A stretch of DNA of 56,186 bases from a bacterium. Lineage in GTDB: Bacteria; Acidobacteriota; Thermoanaerobaculia; Multivoradales; JAHEKO01. Position numbers and translations under genes: made by a program. Where the stretch lies: positions 1 through 56,186 of the forward strand of contig JAAENP010000520.1 in assembly GCA_024224155.1 (NCBI GenBank). Direction: 5' to 3'. Every line of letters starts with the position of its first letter. Position 1 is the first letter of the stretch. Positions 41,322-51,049 of this stretch are shown in pieces. Below the pieces are notes generated by a model. That model was not told the origin of the DNA, did not search any database, and saw only the letters and a list, made by a program, of their open reading frames with translations.

Positions 41322-42686
41322 CTAGCGGACGCCCGCTCTCCTGAGGGCGGCCGGGGTGTAGTCTTCGAGTTTTCTCACGACGTCGAAATCATACATGTCG
41401 TACTCGTTATCGAGACCGATGGCGAGGTAGCGACCCGCCTGAAGGTCGGTGTGGACCTCGAGTGTTGTCCACAACATCGGGACGTCGTAGTAGTTGATGA
41501 CGAAGCCTTCCGAGACCCGCCAGAGCTGGTCGCGGTTGTCGTATTGGTCTACGGCGAGGATCTGCCAGCTGTCCTCGTCGAAGTAGAGCGTTCGTCGCTT
41601 GTACAGATGGCTGGTGCCCGGTTTGATGGTCGCGTCCACGACCCACACGCGGTGCAGCTCATAGCGCAGGTGCTCGGGGTTGACGTGCAGCGGCGCCAGG
41701 ATGTCCTTGTACTTGAGCTGATCGCTGTGGAGCGCGTAGTTGTTGTAGGGAACGTAGAGCTCCTTCTTGCCCACCAGCTTCCACTCGTAGCGATCGGGTG
41801 CGCCGTTGAACATGTCGAACTGGTCGGAGGTCCGCATACCGTCGGCGGCGGTGCCGGGATTGTCATAGGCGACGTTCGGGGCCCGTCGGACGCGACGTTG
41901 TCCGGGGTTGTAGAGCCAGGCCGAGCGCGGCTCCTTGACCTGGTCGAGGGTCTCGTGGACCAGCAGGATGCCGCCCGCCAGCCGGGCCGGTGCGACGACC
42001 TTCTGCTTGAAGTAGAGGATCTTGTTGTCGAGGTCTTCCTCGGTCATCCCCTCCTGGCTGTAAACGACGTTGAACTCGTCTTCGAAGACCACCAAAGTGA
42101 ACTTGCCGCTTCGAGTCGGAGCCGCCTGCGCCACCTTGCGGGCGGCGACGTTGCTGCGGAAGCGGGTGAGGTGGTTCCAGATCACCTCGGCTCCGACCTT
42201 CGGAATCGGAAAGGGAATGCCCATGACCGCGCCTGTGATGCCGTCGCCGCCCTGCACGAGCTTGGCCGTCTGGGAGACCTTCTTGGTGGCGTCGTAGATC
42301 CTCTGCGGATAGGAGGCGCTCCGATGCGACGGATACACCTTCATCTTGTAGGTGTCGTAGGTCTTGAGCAGCGCCTGGTGCCCGGGGGTCAGCTTGTCGG
42401 CGTACTGGTCGACGTTGGCGGCCGTGATCTCGAACAGCACGTCATCATCGGCGAAGGGATCGGGGTGATGGTCGCCCGGGGAGTAGCCGGCCGGCGGCGA
42501 GGTGATGCCGCCGGTCCAGGCGGGAATCGAACCGTCGGCGTTGGCGGCCTTCTCGGCGCCCAGCGGCGTCAGCTCGTCGCCGAGCTTGGCGGCCTCGGCG
42601 GCAGAGATCTCGGCCGTCGCCGGTGCGCAGACCACGAGGAGGAGCGCAAGCGCCGCTGGAATAAGAAACAGTGTTTTTCTTGACAT
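41322..42686 (-). CDS. DUF1329 protein, LolA-like fold
   Basis: A 454-residue exported protein (signal LFLIPAALALLLVVCAPATA) of the DUF1329 family. Typical blocks are LTPLGAEKAANADGSIPAWTGG near the start, FPIPKVGAEVIWNHLTRFR, and later RYEWKLVGKKELYVPYNN and KRRTLYFDEDSWQILAVDQYDNRDQLWRV. DUF1329 is said to adopt a LolA-like fold able to hold a lipid. The ATG at 42686 is 22 bases after the DUF1302 stop. Almost always found with DUF1302 and an MMPL/RND gene, as here. Confidence 0.93.
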   Translation of the reverse strand: MSRKTLFLIPAALALLLVVCAPATAEISAAEAAKLGDELTPLGAEKAANADGSIPAWTGGITSPPAGYSPGDHHPDPFADDDVLFEITAANVDQYADKLTPGHQALLKTYDTYKMKVYPSHRSASYPQRIYDATKKVSQTAKLVQGGDGITGAVMGIPFPIPKVGAEVIWNHLTRFRSNVAARKVAQAAPTRSGKFTLVVFEDEFNVVYSQEGMTEEDLDNKILYFKQKVVAPARLAGGILLVHETLDQVKEPRSAWLYNPGQRRVRRAPNVAYDNPGTAADGMRTSDQFDMFNGAPDRYEWKLVGKKELYVPYNNYALHSDQLKYKDILAPLHVNPEHLRYELHRVWVVDATIKPGTSHLYKRRTLYFDEDSWQILAVDQYDNRDQLWRVSEGFVINYYDVPMLWTTLEVHTDLQAGRYLAIGLDNEYDMYDFDVVRKLEDYTPAALRRAGVR

Positions 42687-42708
42687 AACGTTGATCTCCT
42701 GACTCTTC

Positions 42709-44661
42709 CTAGAAGGAGTATTTGACGTTGACGCCGGCAAAATCGCGGTCGTTGACCAGATTGTAGCGGCTGGCGCCCGAGAAGACGGTGTAGCTCAGGT
42801 CGAACTGCCAGGTGCTCTGGCGGTTGAAGCCGAGGCCCAAAGTCAGTGCGGTCCGGTCTTCGATGAAGTTGCCACCGGGCCCGGGAGAGACGCCCTCGAC
42901 GTCGTGCTGCCAGGAGAACCGTGGCGACACGTTCCAGCCGCCGAACGCGTTGTTGTAGTCGAGCCGGCTGACCAGGCGGTAGCCCCAGGAGGAATCGTCG
43001 GCAAAATGGGAGGGATCCTCGATCGGCTTGCCCGCGTGTGAGCTGGGACCCAGGATCGCGTTGCCGCTGACGTAGGTGCCGGGCCCCTCGAAGCGGAGCT
43101 CGTCCTTACTGGGCAGATCGGGGACCTGGGTTATAGCGCCCTCCCAGAGCAGCACGCCCTGGTCGGCGCCCATGACCCGGCCCAGGATCTTGGTGATGGT
43201 CATCTGGAACTGGTTGACGTCGAGGCGACGAATGCCCGGGACGAAGGTCTCGAACTGGCCGGTGAAGTTGCCGACCTGGTTGAACTGGGCGAGCCCGGAG
43301 TTGAAGGGGCCCAGGGCCGAGAACAGGAGCTCGACGTCGTCAACCTGAAGTGGCGCGTCCTGCCGCTGCGAGAGCTCGCCCTGGACCGCATAGGAGCCGA
43401 TCGCGGTGTTGAAGCTGATGCCGACGAGCTTGATGTCCTCGGGATAGGCGAGGAAGTAGTTGGCGGTCTGGGCGTAGGCGTCGGTGGCGAAGGCGGTGAT
43501 GGTCGCGGCCGGGTTGCCGCCGGCCAGGGCCGTGTCGACGGCGGCGGTCGAAACCACGAAAGCCTCGGTAGCCGAAAGGCCTGCCAGGATTCCAACCTGG
43601 GCTCCGGTCGCGATGGCCTGGTCACGACCCGCGCCTCCGGTCAGGGCGGTCAATGCCGCAGTGCCGGCGTTGGCCATGCCCGAACCAGCGAGCGCGCCGG
43701 CGAGGGTGCCGGTGGTGCCGTTGATGGTCGGCAGCCGGCTGTGGAAGTTGAGGTAATAGAAACCGAACTCGGTTCCGTTCAGATTGGGAGCGAAGACTCG
43801 GAACGCCGCCCCGTACTGGCCGCTGTCGTCGGCGAATACGCTGGGCGCGCGCGGCACCCCGAGGAACGGGCGGTCGCTGAACGGAAAGGTAAAGTCGTCG
43901 GGCGAATCGCCGAAGCCGAGAAACACGTGGCCACCACCGTTGCCGGCGAAGTCGCTGGTGCTCCAGTAGCTTCCCGGCGGATCGATCTTGGTCCGGCCCC
44001 AGTCGTAGAGCCAGAGCAGCTCGAGCGAAGTGTTCTCGGAAGTTCCGACCGAGAAGGTGACCATGCCTTCGGGTGTGAGCGCCTCGCGCAGCTCCGCTCC
44101 CGGCACCCGGATGGCGCTGACGTCCACCGGATTGATCGTGTTGATGCCACCCTGGATGAACGTGCTCTCACCCCAGCTCAGGACTTGCTCGCCCAGGCGA
44201 ATCTCAGCGGGTCGGCCGCCGAGGTCGAATTTGCCCCAGACGAAGGCGTCGAGAAGGTCGGCCCGGCTGCCGATCCGGTCCTTGGCCGGCTGGCTCAAAG
44301 GCGTACGCTCACGATCGCCGTCTTCGTTTTCTTCGTCATAGAAGCCGCGGAACCGGACGAACGTGCCGACGTTCTTGTAGCCGAGCTCGAGCTCGGTGGT
44401 GAGCTTGAGCACATTGCTGACTATGCCCTTGTCGTAGTTGAGGTTGCCGCTGTCGCCGTTGACCGAAAAGGCCGTGCCGCCCTCGGGCAGACCGACGATC
44501 GCGAGGTCAGGATCATCGAGCCGGTACTGGGCGCCCCAGGAGATCGTCGTGTCCCAGCTCCCGCTGAGATCACCCTTCTGAAAGTCCTTGGCCGACGCCG
44601 GGCCGATTGCAAGCAGCGCGATCGCTGCCAGCGTCGCCAAGAGGCAAGTGTGTTTCGTCAT
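42709..44661 (-). CDS. DUF1302 outer-membrane protein
   Basis: A 650-residue outer-membrane porin-like protein of the DUF1302 family, with a signal peptide (LLATLAAIALLAIGPASA) and beta-rich repeats ending GVNVKYSF, an aromatic C-terminus for barrel insertion. Family blocks include WDTTISWGAQYRLDD, LRLGEQVLSWGES and GGINTINPVDVSAIRVPGAELREALTPEGMV. A region around 43500-43720 (residues 310-390) is Ala/Thr-rich with repeated TAAL/AGAL units, which may be an external or low-complexity loop. Start at 44661 follows a GGAGGAT site. Confidence 0.92.
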   Translation of the reverse strand: MTKHTCLLATLAAIALLAIGPASAKDFQKGDLSGSWDTTISWGAQYRLDDPDLAIVGLPEGGTAFSVNGDSGNLNYDKGIVSNVLKLTTELELGYKNVGTFVRFRGFYDEENEDGDRERTPLSQPAKDRIGSRADLLDAFVWGKFDLGGRPAEIRLGEQVLSWGESTFIQGGINTINPVDVSAIRVPGAELREALTPEGMVTFSVGTSENTSLELLWLYDWGRTKIDPPGSYWSTSDFAGNGGGHVFLGFGDSPDDFTFPFSDRPFLGVPRAPSVFADDSGQYGAAFRVFAPNLNGTEFGFYYLNFHSRLPTINGTTGTLAGALAGSGMANAGTAALTALTGGAGRDQAIATGAQVGILAGLSATEAFVVSTAAVDTALAGGNPAATITAFATDAYAQTANYFLAYPEDIKLVGISFNTAIGSYAVQGELSQRQDAPLQVDDVELLFSALGPFNSGLAQFNQVGNFTGQFETFVPGIRRLDVNQFQMTITKILGRVMGADQGVLLWEGAITQVPDLPSKDELRFEGPGTYVSGNAILGPSSHAGKPIEDPSHFADDSSWGYRLVSRLDYNNAFGGWNVSPRFSWQHDVEGVSPGPGGNFIEDRTALTLGLGFNRQSTWQFDLSYTVFSGASRYNLVNDRDFAGVNVKYSF

Positions 44662-44690
44662 TACTATCCTCCGTTGGATTTCAGACACGG

Positions 44691-47141
44691 CTACTTGTCG
44701 TCCTTCTTGGATTTCTTCTTGCTGTTACTTGCGGTCCTGATCACCGTTCTAGACTCTCTGTGCCCCTTGAGCGCGCTCTTGTTCAGGTACATATCCTTGT
44801 ACTGCCAGGTCGCGTAGAGGCCGAGCTGGTCGGCGAAGTGCGGGTTGAGTGTGCCGTCCGGGGCGAGGGGATTGCCGCTCTGCCCGGGAGCGATGACGTT
44901 CTCAGCGAAGATGTCGCCCTTCTTCAAGCGCGTGATCTGGTTGTAGGTGCCCCGGTTCATATGGGGCGTGTCGGGGACCGGTGCGGCACCGATCTGGCTC
45001 CAGCTCTGCATGGTTGCCTCGGCCAGCCAGGTGGACGTATCGGCCGAGCCGTACTCGGCCGTCAAGGCGTCCATGGCTGCCACCAAAGCGCCGGTGACAG
45101 CGCCGCTCGGCGTCTCACCGCCGAGGTAGCCGGGGTAGTTGAGCGGCTCGAGACCGGGGATCAGGAGCCGCGCCGCCATATTCGCCGCCACGTTTCTGTC
45201 CAGCGCTCCGCCGAGCTCATCGGCGAACACGCTGTTGATGAACGTCTCCCACCAGTTGTTGAAGATCGCCACCGCCGGGCTGTCGTAGAAGCCGTCGCGC
45301 GGGGCGAGATCGAGCTTCAACCTGTCCCAGGAGCCCAGAATGCCGAGGACTTCAGTCAGCCGGTCGTCGGCCGAAGCGTCGACCAAGCCGAGCACAACCG
45401 GCAGCATGGTCGAGACCGGTACGGTGGGCCGGCTCGACCCCAATCCCAACGGCGTATCCAGCGTCCAGCCGCCGATCAGGTTGGCGTCCTCGAGCAGGCC
45501 GACCGTCGCGGCGCCCGCGGGAACCGTCTCCATTACGTTGATCAGCGTTTGTACCCGGGCCACCGGACCCCACTGCCAGAACCCGCCGGTGGAGTTGAAC
45601 CAGGCAACCGTCGGCTTGTTGTTCCAGTTGACGAAGTAGCCCTGCGCCGGGTTCGTCGCCTGCGGCAACGCCGCAAACGGAATGAAGCCCTGCCAGTCGG
45701 CCTGACCGTCGCCAATGTGCGGAAAGAACGGGCTGTCGCCCGGAGCGCGAATCGGGATCTTGCCGAGGTGGTAGTAGCCGATGTTGCCTTTGGTGTCGGC
45801 GGCGAGGAAGTTGAAATTGTGGCCTGCCATTGCGAGGTATTTTTCGGCCTTCTTGATGTTGCGCGACCGGTTCACTCCCAGGAGCGTTTCGATGCTGTCC
45901 ATCTCGAAGCCACGGCTGGCGCTCTTGAGCGTGAACGCGAATCGGCCCTCCAGCACCTGTAGGACAGGGCCGTTCACGGTGCGGCAGAGCACCTGTGGCA
46001 CGGGGCTGCCACCAGCGACGTTGAAGGTCTCCGAGCGGCAGTCGAGCGGCCGGATGGTCCCCTGGTACAGATACTGGGTCGGATCGGCCGGATTGAGCGT
46101 TTCGAGAACGACGTCGTTGTTGTCGGTGCCGCCGGTGGTCAGTGTCCAGGCGAGGCCCCGATTGACGCCGATGGTGACTCCGGGCAGGCCGGCTACCGAG
46201 GCGCCGTTGGCGTTGTAGCCGCCACCATGGATGCCGATTTCATGGTTGATCTGCGGAACCGAGTAGCCCTGCTGTGGTCCGCCCAGAAGCAATGGATAGC
46301 CGGTCGCCGACAGCTTCGAGCCGATGGCGATGGCGTTCGAGGCCGGGCCTCTCCGAAGCCCGATCTTCTCAAGATTGCGTTCCCAGCCACTCCAAGATCG
46401 TTTCCAGGCTCGTGCCGCTCGCTGGACATCGAAGTCCGGAAGGGCCGGCAAGGGTGCCCCCGCCGACGATGAGGAGACCTTGGCGATCGCCGCGGCGCCC
46501 GGAATCGTCGTCGGAGAGGTCGGGTCGAAGACCCAATGCGAATCGAAGAAGATCGCCGGACCGGCGGAGGTGCCGTTGATCGCCAAGAGCTCGGCGAGAT
46601 TGGCCAGAAAGTTGGGCTCATTCTCGCCGGCGACGCCAAAGTTGAACAGCAGTGCCATGCCCCAGGCCACCGAGTCGTCGGTCGTCCAGGGACGCGGCAC
46701 GAGGCCGGTCGCCTGGAACTCCGGCGGAAGCTGGCCGGTGGCGCTCGCCTCCGCGATCCATTGGTTAACCCCAGCGGCATAGGCGCGCAGGATCTTCTTG
46801 GTCCCCTTCGAAGCCGCGAGAAACTCGGCCCGTCGGAACTCCCTGGGACCGAAGAGAGCGCGCGCCTGGACGTCGCCGGCGAGGGCTGCCGGCCCTTGGA
46901 TCTCGGCCAGGGTGCCGGTGGCCGTTCTGCGATGAAGCTCCATCTGCCAGAGCCGATCCTGGGCGGTGGCATAGCCGACCGCGCGCCAGGTCGCCTTGAG
47001 GGTGTTGCCGAAGACGTGCGGCACTCCGAAGTCGTCGCGGATTATGGTGGCCTTGCCCGCCCATGCGGGCCCGGCGGCCGTGATCGCGACCACGACAACG
47101 AGCAGCACCGGCAAGAGGCATCTGCGGAAAACGTGATTCAT
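44691..47141 (-). CDS. Penicillin-acylase-like Ntn hydrolase
   Basis: An 816-residue exported (signal CLLPVLLVVVVAITAAGPAWA) member of the penicillin amidase/acyl-homoserine-lactone acylase family. It opens ATIIRDDFGVPHVFGNTLKATWRAVGYATAQDRLWQMELHRR; RRGPASNAIAIGS gives the candidate catalytic Ser268-Asn269 after a linker, where autocleavage would make the alpha and beta chains, and PLLLGGPQQGYSVPQINHEIGIHGGGY follows. A lysine-rich tail (SKKKSKKDDK) ends it. First gene of the five-gene operon, 29 bases before DUF1302. It may release or trim an acylated substrate; penicillin hydrolysis is not implied. Confidence 0.9.
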   Translation of the reverse strand: MNHVFRRCLLPVLLVVVVAITAAGPAWAGKATIIRDDFGVPHVFGNTLKATWRAVGYATAQDRLWQMELHRRTATGTLAEIQGPAALAGDVQARALFGPREFRRAEFLAASKGTKKILRAYAAGVNQWIAEASATGQLPPEFQATGLVPRPWTTDDSVAWGMALLFNFGVAGENEPNFLANLAELLAINGTSAGPAIFFDSHWVFDPTSPTTIPGAAAIAKVSSSSAGAPLPALPDFDVQRAARAWKRSWSGWERNLEKIGLRRGPASNAIAIGSKLSATGYPLLLGGPQQGYSVPQINHEIGIHGGGYNANGASVAGLPGVTIGVNRGLAWTLTTGGTDNNDVVLETLNPADPTQYLYQGTIRPLDCRSETFNVAGGSPVPQVLCRTVNGPVLQVLEGRFAFTLKSASRGFEMDSIETLLGVNRSRNIKKAEKYLAMAGHNFNFLAADTKGNIGYYHLGKIPIRAPGDSPFFPHIGDGQADWQGFIPFAALPQATNPAQGYFVNWNNKPTVAWFNSTGGFWQWGPVARVQTLINVMETVPAGAATVGLLEDANLIGGWTLDTPLGLGSSRPTVPVSTMLPVVLGLVDASADDRLTEVLGILGSWDRLKLDLAPRDGFYDSPAVAIFNNWWETFINSVFADELGGALDRNVAANMAARLLIPGLEPLNYPGYLGGETPSGAVTGALVAAMDALTAEYGSADTSTWLAEATMQSWSQIGAAPVPDTPHMNRGTYNQITRLKKGDIFAENVIAPGQSGNPLAPDGTLNPHFADQLGLYATWQYKDMYLNKSALKGHRESRTVIRTASNSKKKSKKDDK

Positions 47142-47376
47142 GAATGATCCTCCCGTTCTGATCGGGCAGGTCTGGCCCGCTGGCAGCTCCATCCCTGCGT
47201 CTGGCGGGCGGGGCCATGAGCCTCGCCCGGGTCTCCTTCTGTGCAGTCCCCAATTGTAGGGACAGCTAGTTTACTCTGCCCCGCGCCCGGGGGCGGCTGA
47301 TTCTGCTACCCGTGAAGGTAGTAGAGGAGATACCCTTGCCGGTGCATCCTTTCCCCCCGTTCCCCGTATCAAGGCC

Positions 47377-48768
47377 ATGGCTGGACGACAGACCCTCATC
47401 TGGACCCTGCTGGCGCTGGCGCTCGGCGCCCGGCTGGAGGCCGCACCGGGATCCGAAACCCCGGCAGCAGCGCCGCAGCCGGCCGCCACGATCGTCTTCG
47501 AGAAAGTCAACGTTGTGGGGACACGCCCGGGTCAGAAAAAGCTCCGGCGCAAGCAGACCGTCGTTGTCGAGGACGGCCGGATCGTCACGGTCGGAAAGTC
47601 CAAGAAGGTGGAGATACCCGAGGGGGCCACGGTTATCGACGGTCGCAAGAAGTACCTTCTGCCCGGGCTCGCGGACATGCACGTCCATTTGAGTTTTCTG
47701 GAGACCCTGCCCGAGAACATGACCGTCGAAGACGCTTACACGCTGCTGCTGGCCAACGGCGTGACTTCGATTTACGAGATGTGGGGCTTCGACTCGTTGT
47801 TTGCATGGCGGCGCCAGCTCGAGCGTGGAGCAGTGCTGGGGCCGCGCCTGTTCTTCGCAAGTCCAGCGATCCGGGACGATCGGGTCTCTGGAACGGCGGG
47901 CGCCGAGAGCGCTGTACGCAGTTACGTCGACACCGGCTACGAAGCCATCAAGGTCCACACACCGATCGATCGGGCCACCTATCGGAGGGTTCACGAGGTC
48001 GCTCGCGAGTTGGGTGTGCCCGTCGTCGGCCACGCGGCACGCCCCGGGATCGAGTTCTCGGAGACTCTCGATCAAGGCACGCGAATGCTCGCCCACGTCG
48101 AAGAGCTGCTCTGGGTCGAGGACCCGCAATCGATCGCAGAGATCGACGTGGCGATCGCGGCAGTCGCGGACAACGTCGCGGCGCTGGCGGAGAGCGAGAC
48201 CTGGCTTGCCACCACGGTGGTGGTCCAGGACGTGTTCACCAAGACGGCCAATGATGAGACGTTCGCCCAGCAGCTCGCATCGCCGCTGCTGAGCTACTTC
48301 CCGGCCTCACTGAGGAGCGCCTGGGAGAACGACAATCCGAACCGAGGCACCGGTGCCCCTCTTTCGGTTTTTCAGAAGGTTCTGGATTCTCATGTCGCGG
48401 CCGTGGGCGAGATGAAGCGGCTGGCGGCGACGGATCGCCTTCTGGTGGGTACCGACGGCGGCGGCCCCGACCTGGTTCTGCTGGGCTTTTCGATTCACGA
48501 CGAGATGGCGCTGTTGGTGCGGGCCGGACTGTCACCGCGGGAAGTGATTCGCGCCGCGACCTACAGCCCGGCGGTCTTCCTGGGTCTCGAGGATGTCTCG
48601 GGTTCGGTCGAGACCGGTAAGCAGGCCGATCTGCTGCTGATCGACGCGAACCCGCTCAAGAAGATCTCCAGGCTCAAGCGGAGTGCCGGAACGATGGTGC
48701 GCGGCACCTGGCTCGGCGCCGCCGAGCTCCAGGCTCGCCTGGACGAGCTTGCCGAGAGGTTCCGCTAG
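47377..48768 (+). CDS. Exported metal-dependent amidohydrolase
   Basis: A 463-residue amidohydrolase with a signal peptide (LIWTLLALALGARLEA). Metal motifs: DMHVHL, the candidate bridging Lys in YEAIKVH, VVGHA, LAHVEE and a late catalytic Asp in VGTDGGG. Typical end DLLLIDANPLKKISRLKRSAGTMVRG. Family members are imidazolonepropionase/prolidase-like hydrolases. The periplasmic location and a 235-base divergent gap from the acylase gene suggest it may act in the same pathway, without proof. Confidence 0.88.
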   Translation: MAGRQTLIWTLLALALGARLEAAPGSETPAAAPQPAATIVFEKVNVVGTRPGQKKLRRKQTVVVEDGRIVTVGKSKKVEIPEGATVIDGRKKYLLPGLADMHVHLSFLETLPENMTVEDAYTLLLANGVTSIYEMWGFDSLFAWRRQLERGAVLGPRLFFASPAIRDDRVSGTAGAESAVRSYVDTGYEAIKVHTPIDRATYRRVHEVARELGVPVVGHAARPGIEFSETLDQGTRMLAHVEELLWVEDPQSIAEIDVAIAAVADNVAALAESETWLATTVVVQDVFTKTANDETFAQQLASPLLSYFPASLRSAWENDNPNRGTGAPLSVFQKVLDSHVAAVGEMKRLAATDRLLVGTDGGGPDLVLLGFSIHDEMALLVRAGLSPREVIRAATYSPAVFLGLEDVSGSVETGKQADLLLIDANPLKKISRLKRSAGTMVRGTWLGAAELQARLDELAERFR

Positions 48769-48793
48769 GCGCCGTTCGAGAGCCTGGGTCCCC

Positions 48794-51019
48794 TCAGGAA
48801 TGCGAGGGAGCGCGGTCGAGAATCTGCCGGGCTCGCAGCGCCAGCACCTTCGGGGCAAACGGCTTGATCAGGTAGAAATCACACACCGAGTCGAGGACGG
48901 TCTCGCTCTGGGAATAGCCGGTGAGAAGCCCGATGCGGACGTGCGGCAGTTCCTTGCGCAACGTACGGGCCAGGTCGATTCCGTTGAGCTTGGGCATGAC
49001 GATGTCCGAGATCAGGAGGTCAATGGTGCCGTCGAAGGACCGGGCTATCTCGAGCGCCTCCTCGCCGTTCTCGGCCGCAAGCACGTGATAACCCTGTTGA
49101 AGCAGCAGGTTGGTGAGCAGCGAACGAACCGCCGGTTCGTCCTCGGCAACGAGCACGGTTTCCGAGCCGTGCAGGTCGGCCATCGGAGTGGTCTCGTCAT
49201 CGATGACTTCGGGCCGGTCATCGACGGTGGGCAAGAAGATCTCGAAGGTCGTGCCCAACCCGGGCTGGCTCGAGAAGTAGACCGAGCCGCCGTTCTGTTG
49301 AACTGCTCCGTAGACGGTGGACAGTCCGAGTCCGGTGCCCTTGGAGTCGTCCTTGGTGCTGAAAAACGGCTCGAAAATCTGATCTTGGATCTCCTCAGGT
49401 ATTCCAGTTCCGGTGTCGCTGACCGCAAGCCGGATCCAGGGTCCCTTTCCCGACAGCGCGTGGCGGGTGTTGAGGACCCTTTCCGAGTCGAGGCTGCGTG
49501 TGCTGATGCGAAGGATGCCGCCCTCGGGCATCGCGTCGCGAGCGTTGATCACCAGATTGATGATGATCTGCTCGAGCTGAGTCGGATCGGCGCGGATGAA
49601 GTCGTCTTCCGCCTCGAGCTCCGTGACAAGCTCCACGTCTGTGGCTATGAGCCGGCTGAGCAGCTCGTTCATGTCGGCGACGCTTTGGTTCACGGACACG
49701 ATCGTTGGCGCTAAGGCTCTTCTCCGGCTGAAGGAGAGGAGTTGGTTGGTGAGAGCCGCGCCGCGCTTCGAGACGGCCTTGATCTCCTCGGCATGACGGG
49801 TCAGCGAAGAGCTCGCCGGCAGGGTCATGCTGATCAGGTCGGCGTACCCGATGACCGCGGTAAGCAGATTGTTGAAATCGTGCGCGACCCCGCCCGCCAA
49901 CCGGCCGATCGCTTCCATTTTCTGGCTCTGCCTCAGCTCGCGCTCGAGCTGCTTGGTTGCGGTGATGTCGTGCAAGATGCCGCGAAAGGCGGTAGCGTCA
50001 CCCTTGGCATCCCGCACGGTGTTGATCGATGCCAGGACGGTGAGCGGCCTGTCGTCCTGGGCCTTCAGGTGCAGCTCGACGGCATGAACCGACCCCTCTT
50101 CCATCAACCGTCGCACCAGTTGTCTGCGTTCCTCTGGATCGACGTAGAGATCGCGGCCGAGGTCGGCGTTGAGTAGGTGTTCTCTCGACTTGAAGCCGAA
50201 CAGCTCGACGCCCGCCGGATTGATGTCGATGAATCGTCCGTCAACCGTGCTGATGTAGATGACGTCGTGAGATTGCTCGAAGAGAGTTCGGTACTTCTCT
50301 TCGGACTCGCGGATGATCTCCTCGGACTCCTTCTGCGATGTGATGTCGTAGATCGATCCGACGTAACCGAGAATCTCACCGGTATCGTTGAGCAATGGCG
50401 CAGCGAAACCTTCGACCCAGACAATGCTGCCGTCGGGTCTGAGCACGCGGTACCCGCGCCCCCTGAGCGGGCGCTGCCTCTTTATGGCGTCGTTCCACTC
50501 CGCGACCTTGAAGTCCCGATCCGCGGGATGAATCGCGTCGCGCCAGCCGTCCTCCAGGGCTTGTTCCAGAGACAGCCCGGTGATGTCGCTCCAGGCCTTG
50601 TTGACGTAGAGGGTTTTGCCCTGGGGGTCGGAGTGGAAAATGCCCGTCGGCGAGTGCTCTGCGAGCGCCCGGTAGCGCTGATCGCTCTCCCGCAGCGCCT
50701 GTTCGATGGCGGCTCTCTCTGCGACTTCAACTCGCAGTTCGGTGCTGGCGTCGGCGAGCTCGGCCGTGCGGCTGTGTACCTCGGCCTCGAGCGCGGCGTG
50801 CCGGGCTCGGAGCTCGTCGTTGGCGACAAGCAGTTCCTCCGAAGTCATCTCGAGCGCTCTTTCGAGAAGCTCATGGTCGAGATCGGCCTGCTCGTAGGTT
50901 TGGCTGACGGCTTCCAGGAGGGCTTCGAGCTCGGGGGAGAGCTCATCGAGTGTCCCGAGCGACTTTTTGAGCTGTCGTTTCAGCAGGGGATGCACGCTAG
51001 GCCTCGGAGGAGGTCGCAC
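48794..51019 (-). CDS. PAS-containing hybrid histidine kinase with C-terminal receiver
   Basis: A 741-residue soluble kinase: coiled N-terminal region (1-110, HPLLKRQLKKSLG), PAS at about 118-225, PAS at 245-355, HisKA with His380 in GVAHDFNNLL, HATPase (NARDAMPEGG, DTGTGIPEE, GTGLGLSTV), and a receiver domain with Asp672 in ISDIVMPKLNG. No membrane segment. Start is GTG at 51019; a second GTG at 50995 after GAGG is also possible. Its output would be phosphotransfer to an unlinked partner. It follows the KAS III gene by 30 bases. Confidence 0.92.
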   Translation of the reverse strand: MRPPPRPSVHPLLKRQLKKSLGTLDELSPELEALLEAVSQTYEQADLDHELLERALEMTSEELLVANDELRARHAALEAEVHSRTAELADASTELRVEVAERAAIEQALRESDQRYRALAEHSPTGIFHSDPQGKTLYVNKAWSDITGLSLEQALEDGWRDAIHPADRDFKVAEWNDAIKRQRPLRGRGYRVLRPDGSIVWVEGFAAPLLNDTGEILGYVGSIYDITSQKESEEIIRESEEKYRTLFEQSHDVIYISTVDGRFIDINPAGVELFGFKSREHLLNADLGRDLYVDPEERRQLVRRLMEEGSVHAVELHLKAQDDRPLTVLASINTVRDAKGDATAFRGILHDITATKQLERELRQSQKMEAIGRLAGGVAHDFNNLLTAVIGYADLISMTLPASSSLTRHAEEIKAVSKRGAALTNQLLSFSRRRALAPTIVSVNQSVADMNELLSRLIATDVELVTELEAEDDFIRADPTQLEQIIINLVINARDAMPEGGILRISTRSLDSERVLNTRHALSGKGPWIRLAVSDTGTGIPEEIQDQIFEPFFSTKDDSKGTGLGLSTVYGAVQQNGGSVYFSSQPGLGTTFEIFLPTVDDRPEVIDDETTPMADLHGSETVLVAEDEPAVRSLLTNLLLQQGYHVLAAENGEEALEIARSFDGTIDLLISDIVMPKLNGIDLARTLRKELPHVRIGLLTGYSQSETVLDSVCDFYLIKPFAPKVLALRARQILDRAPSHS

Positions 51020-51049
51020 GGGGGACAGTGTTTGATCCCGCTTCGGTGG

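Noticed and set aside
41304-42683. 459-codon plus-strand frame
   Set aside because: Exact antisense of the DUF1329 gene, whose protein matches a clear family; no ribosome site.
44607-45962. 451-codon plus-strand frame
   Set aside because: Antisense of the acylase gene; no domain signal.
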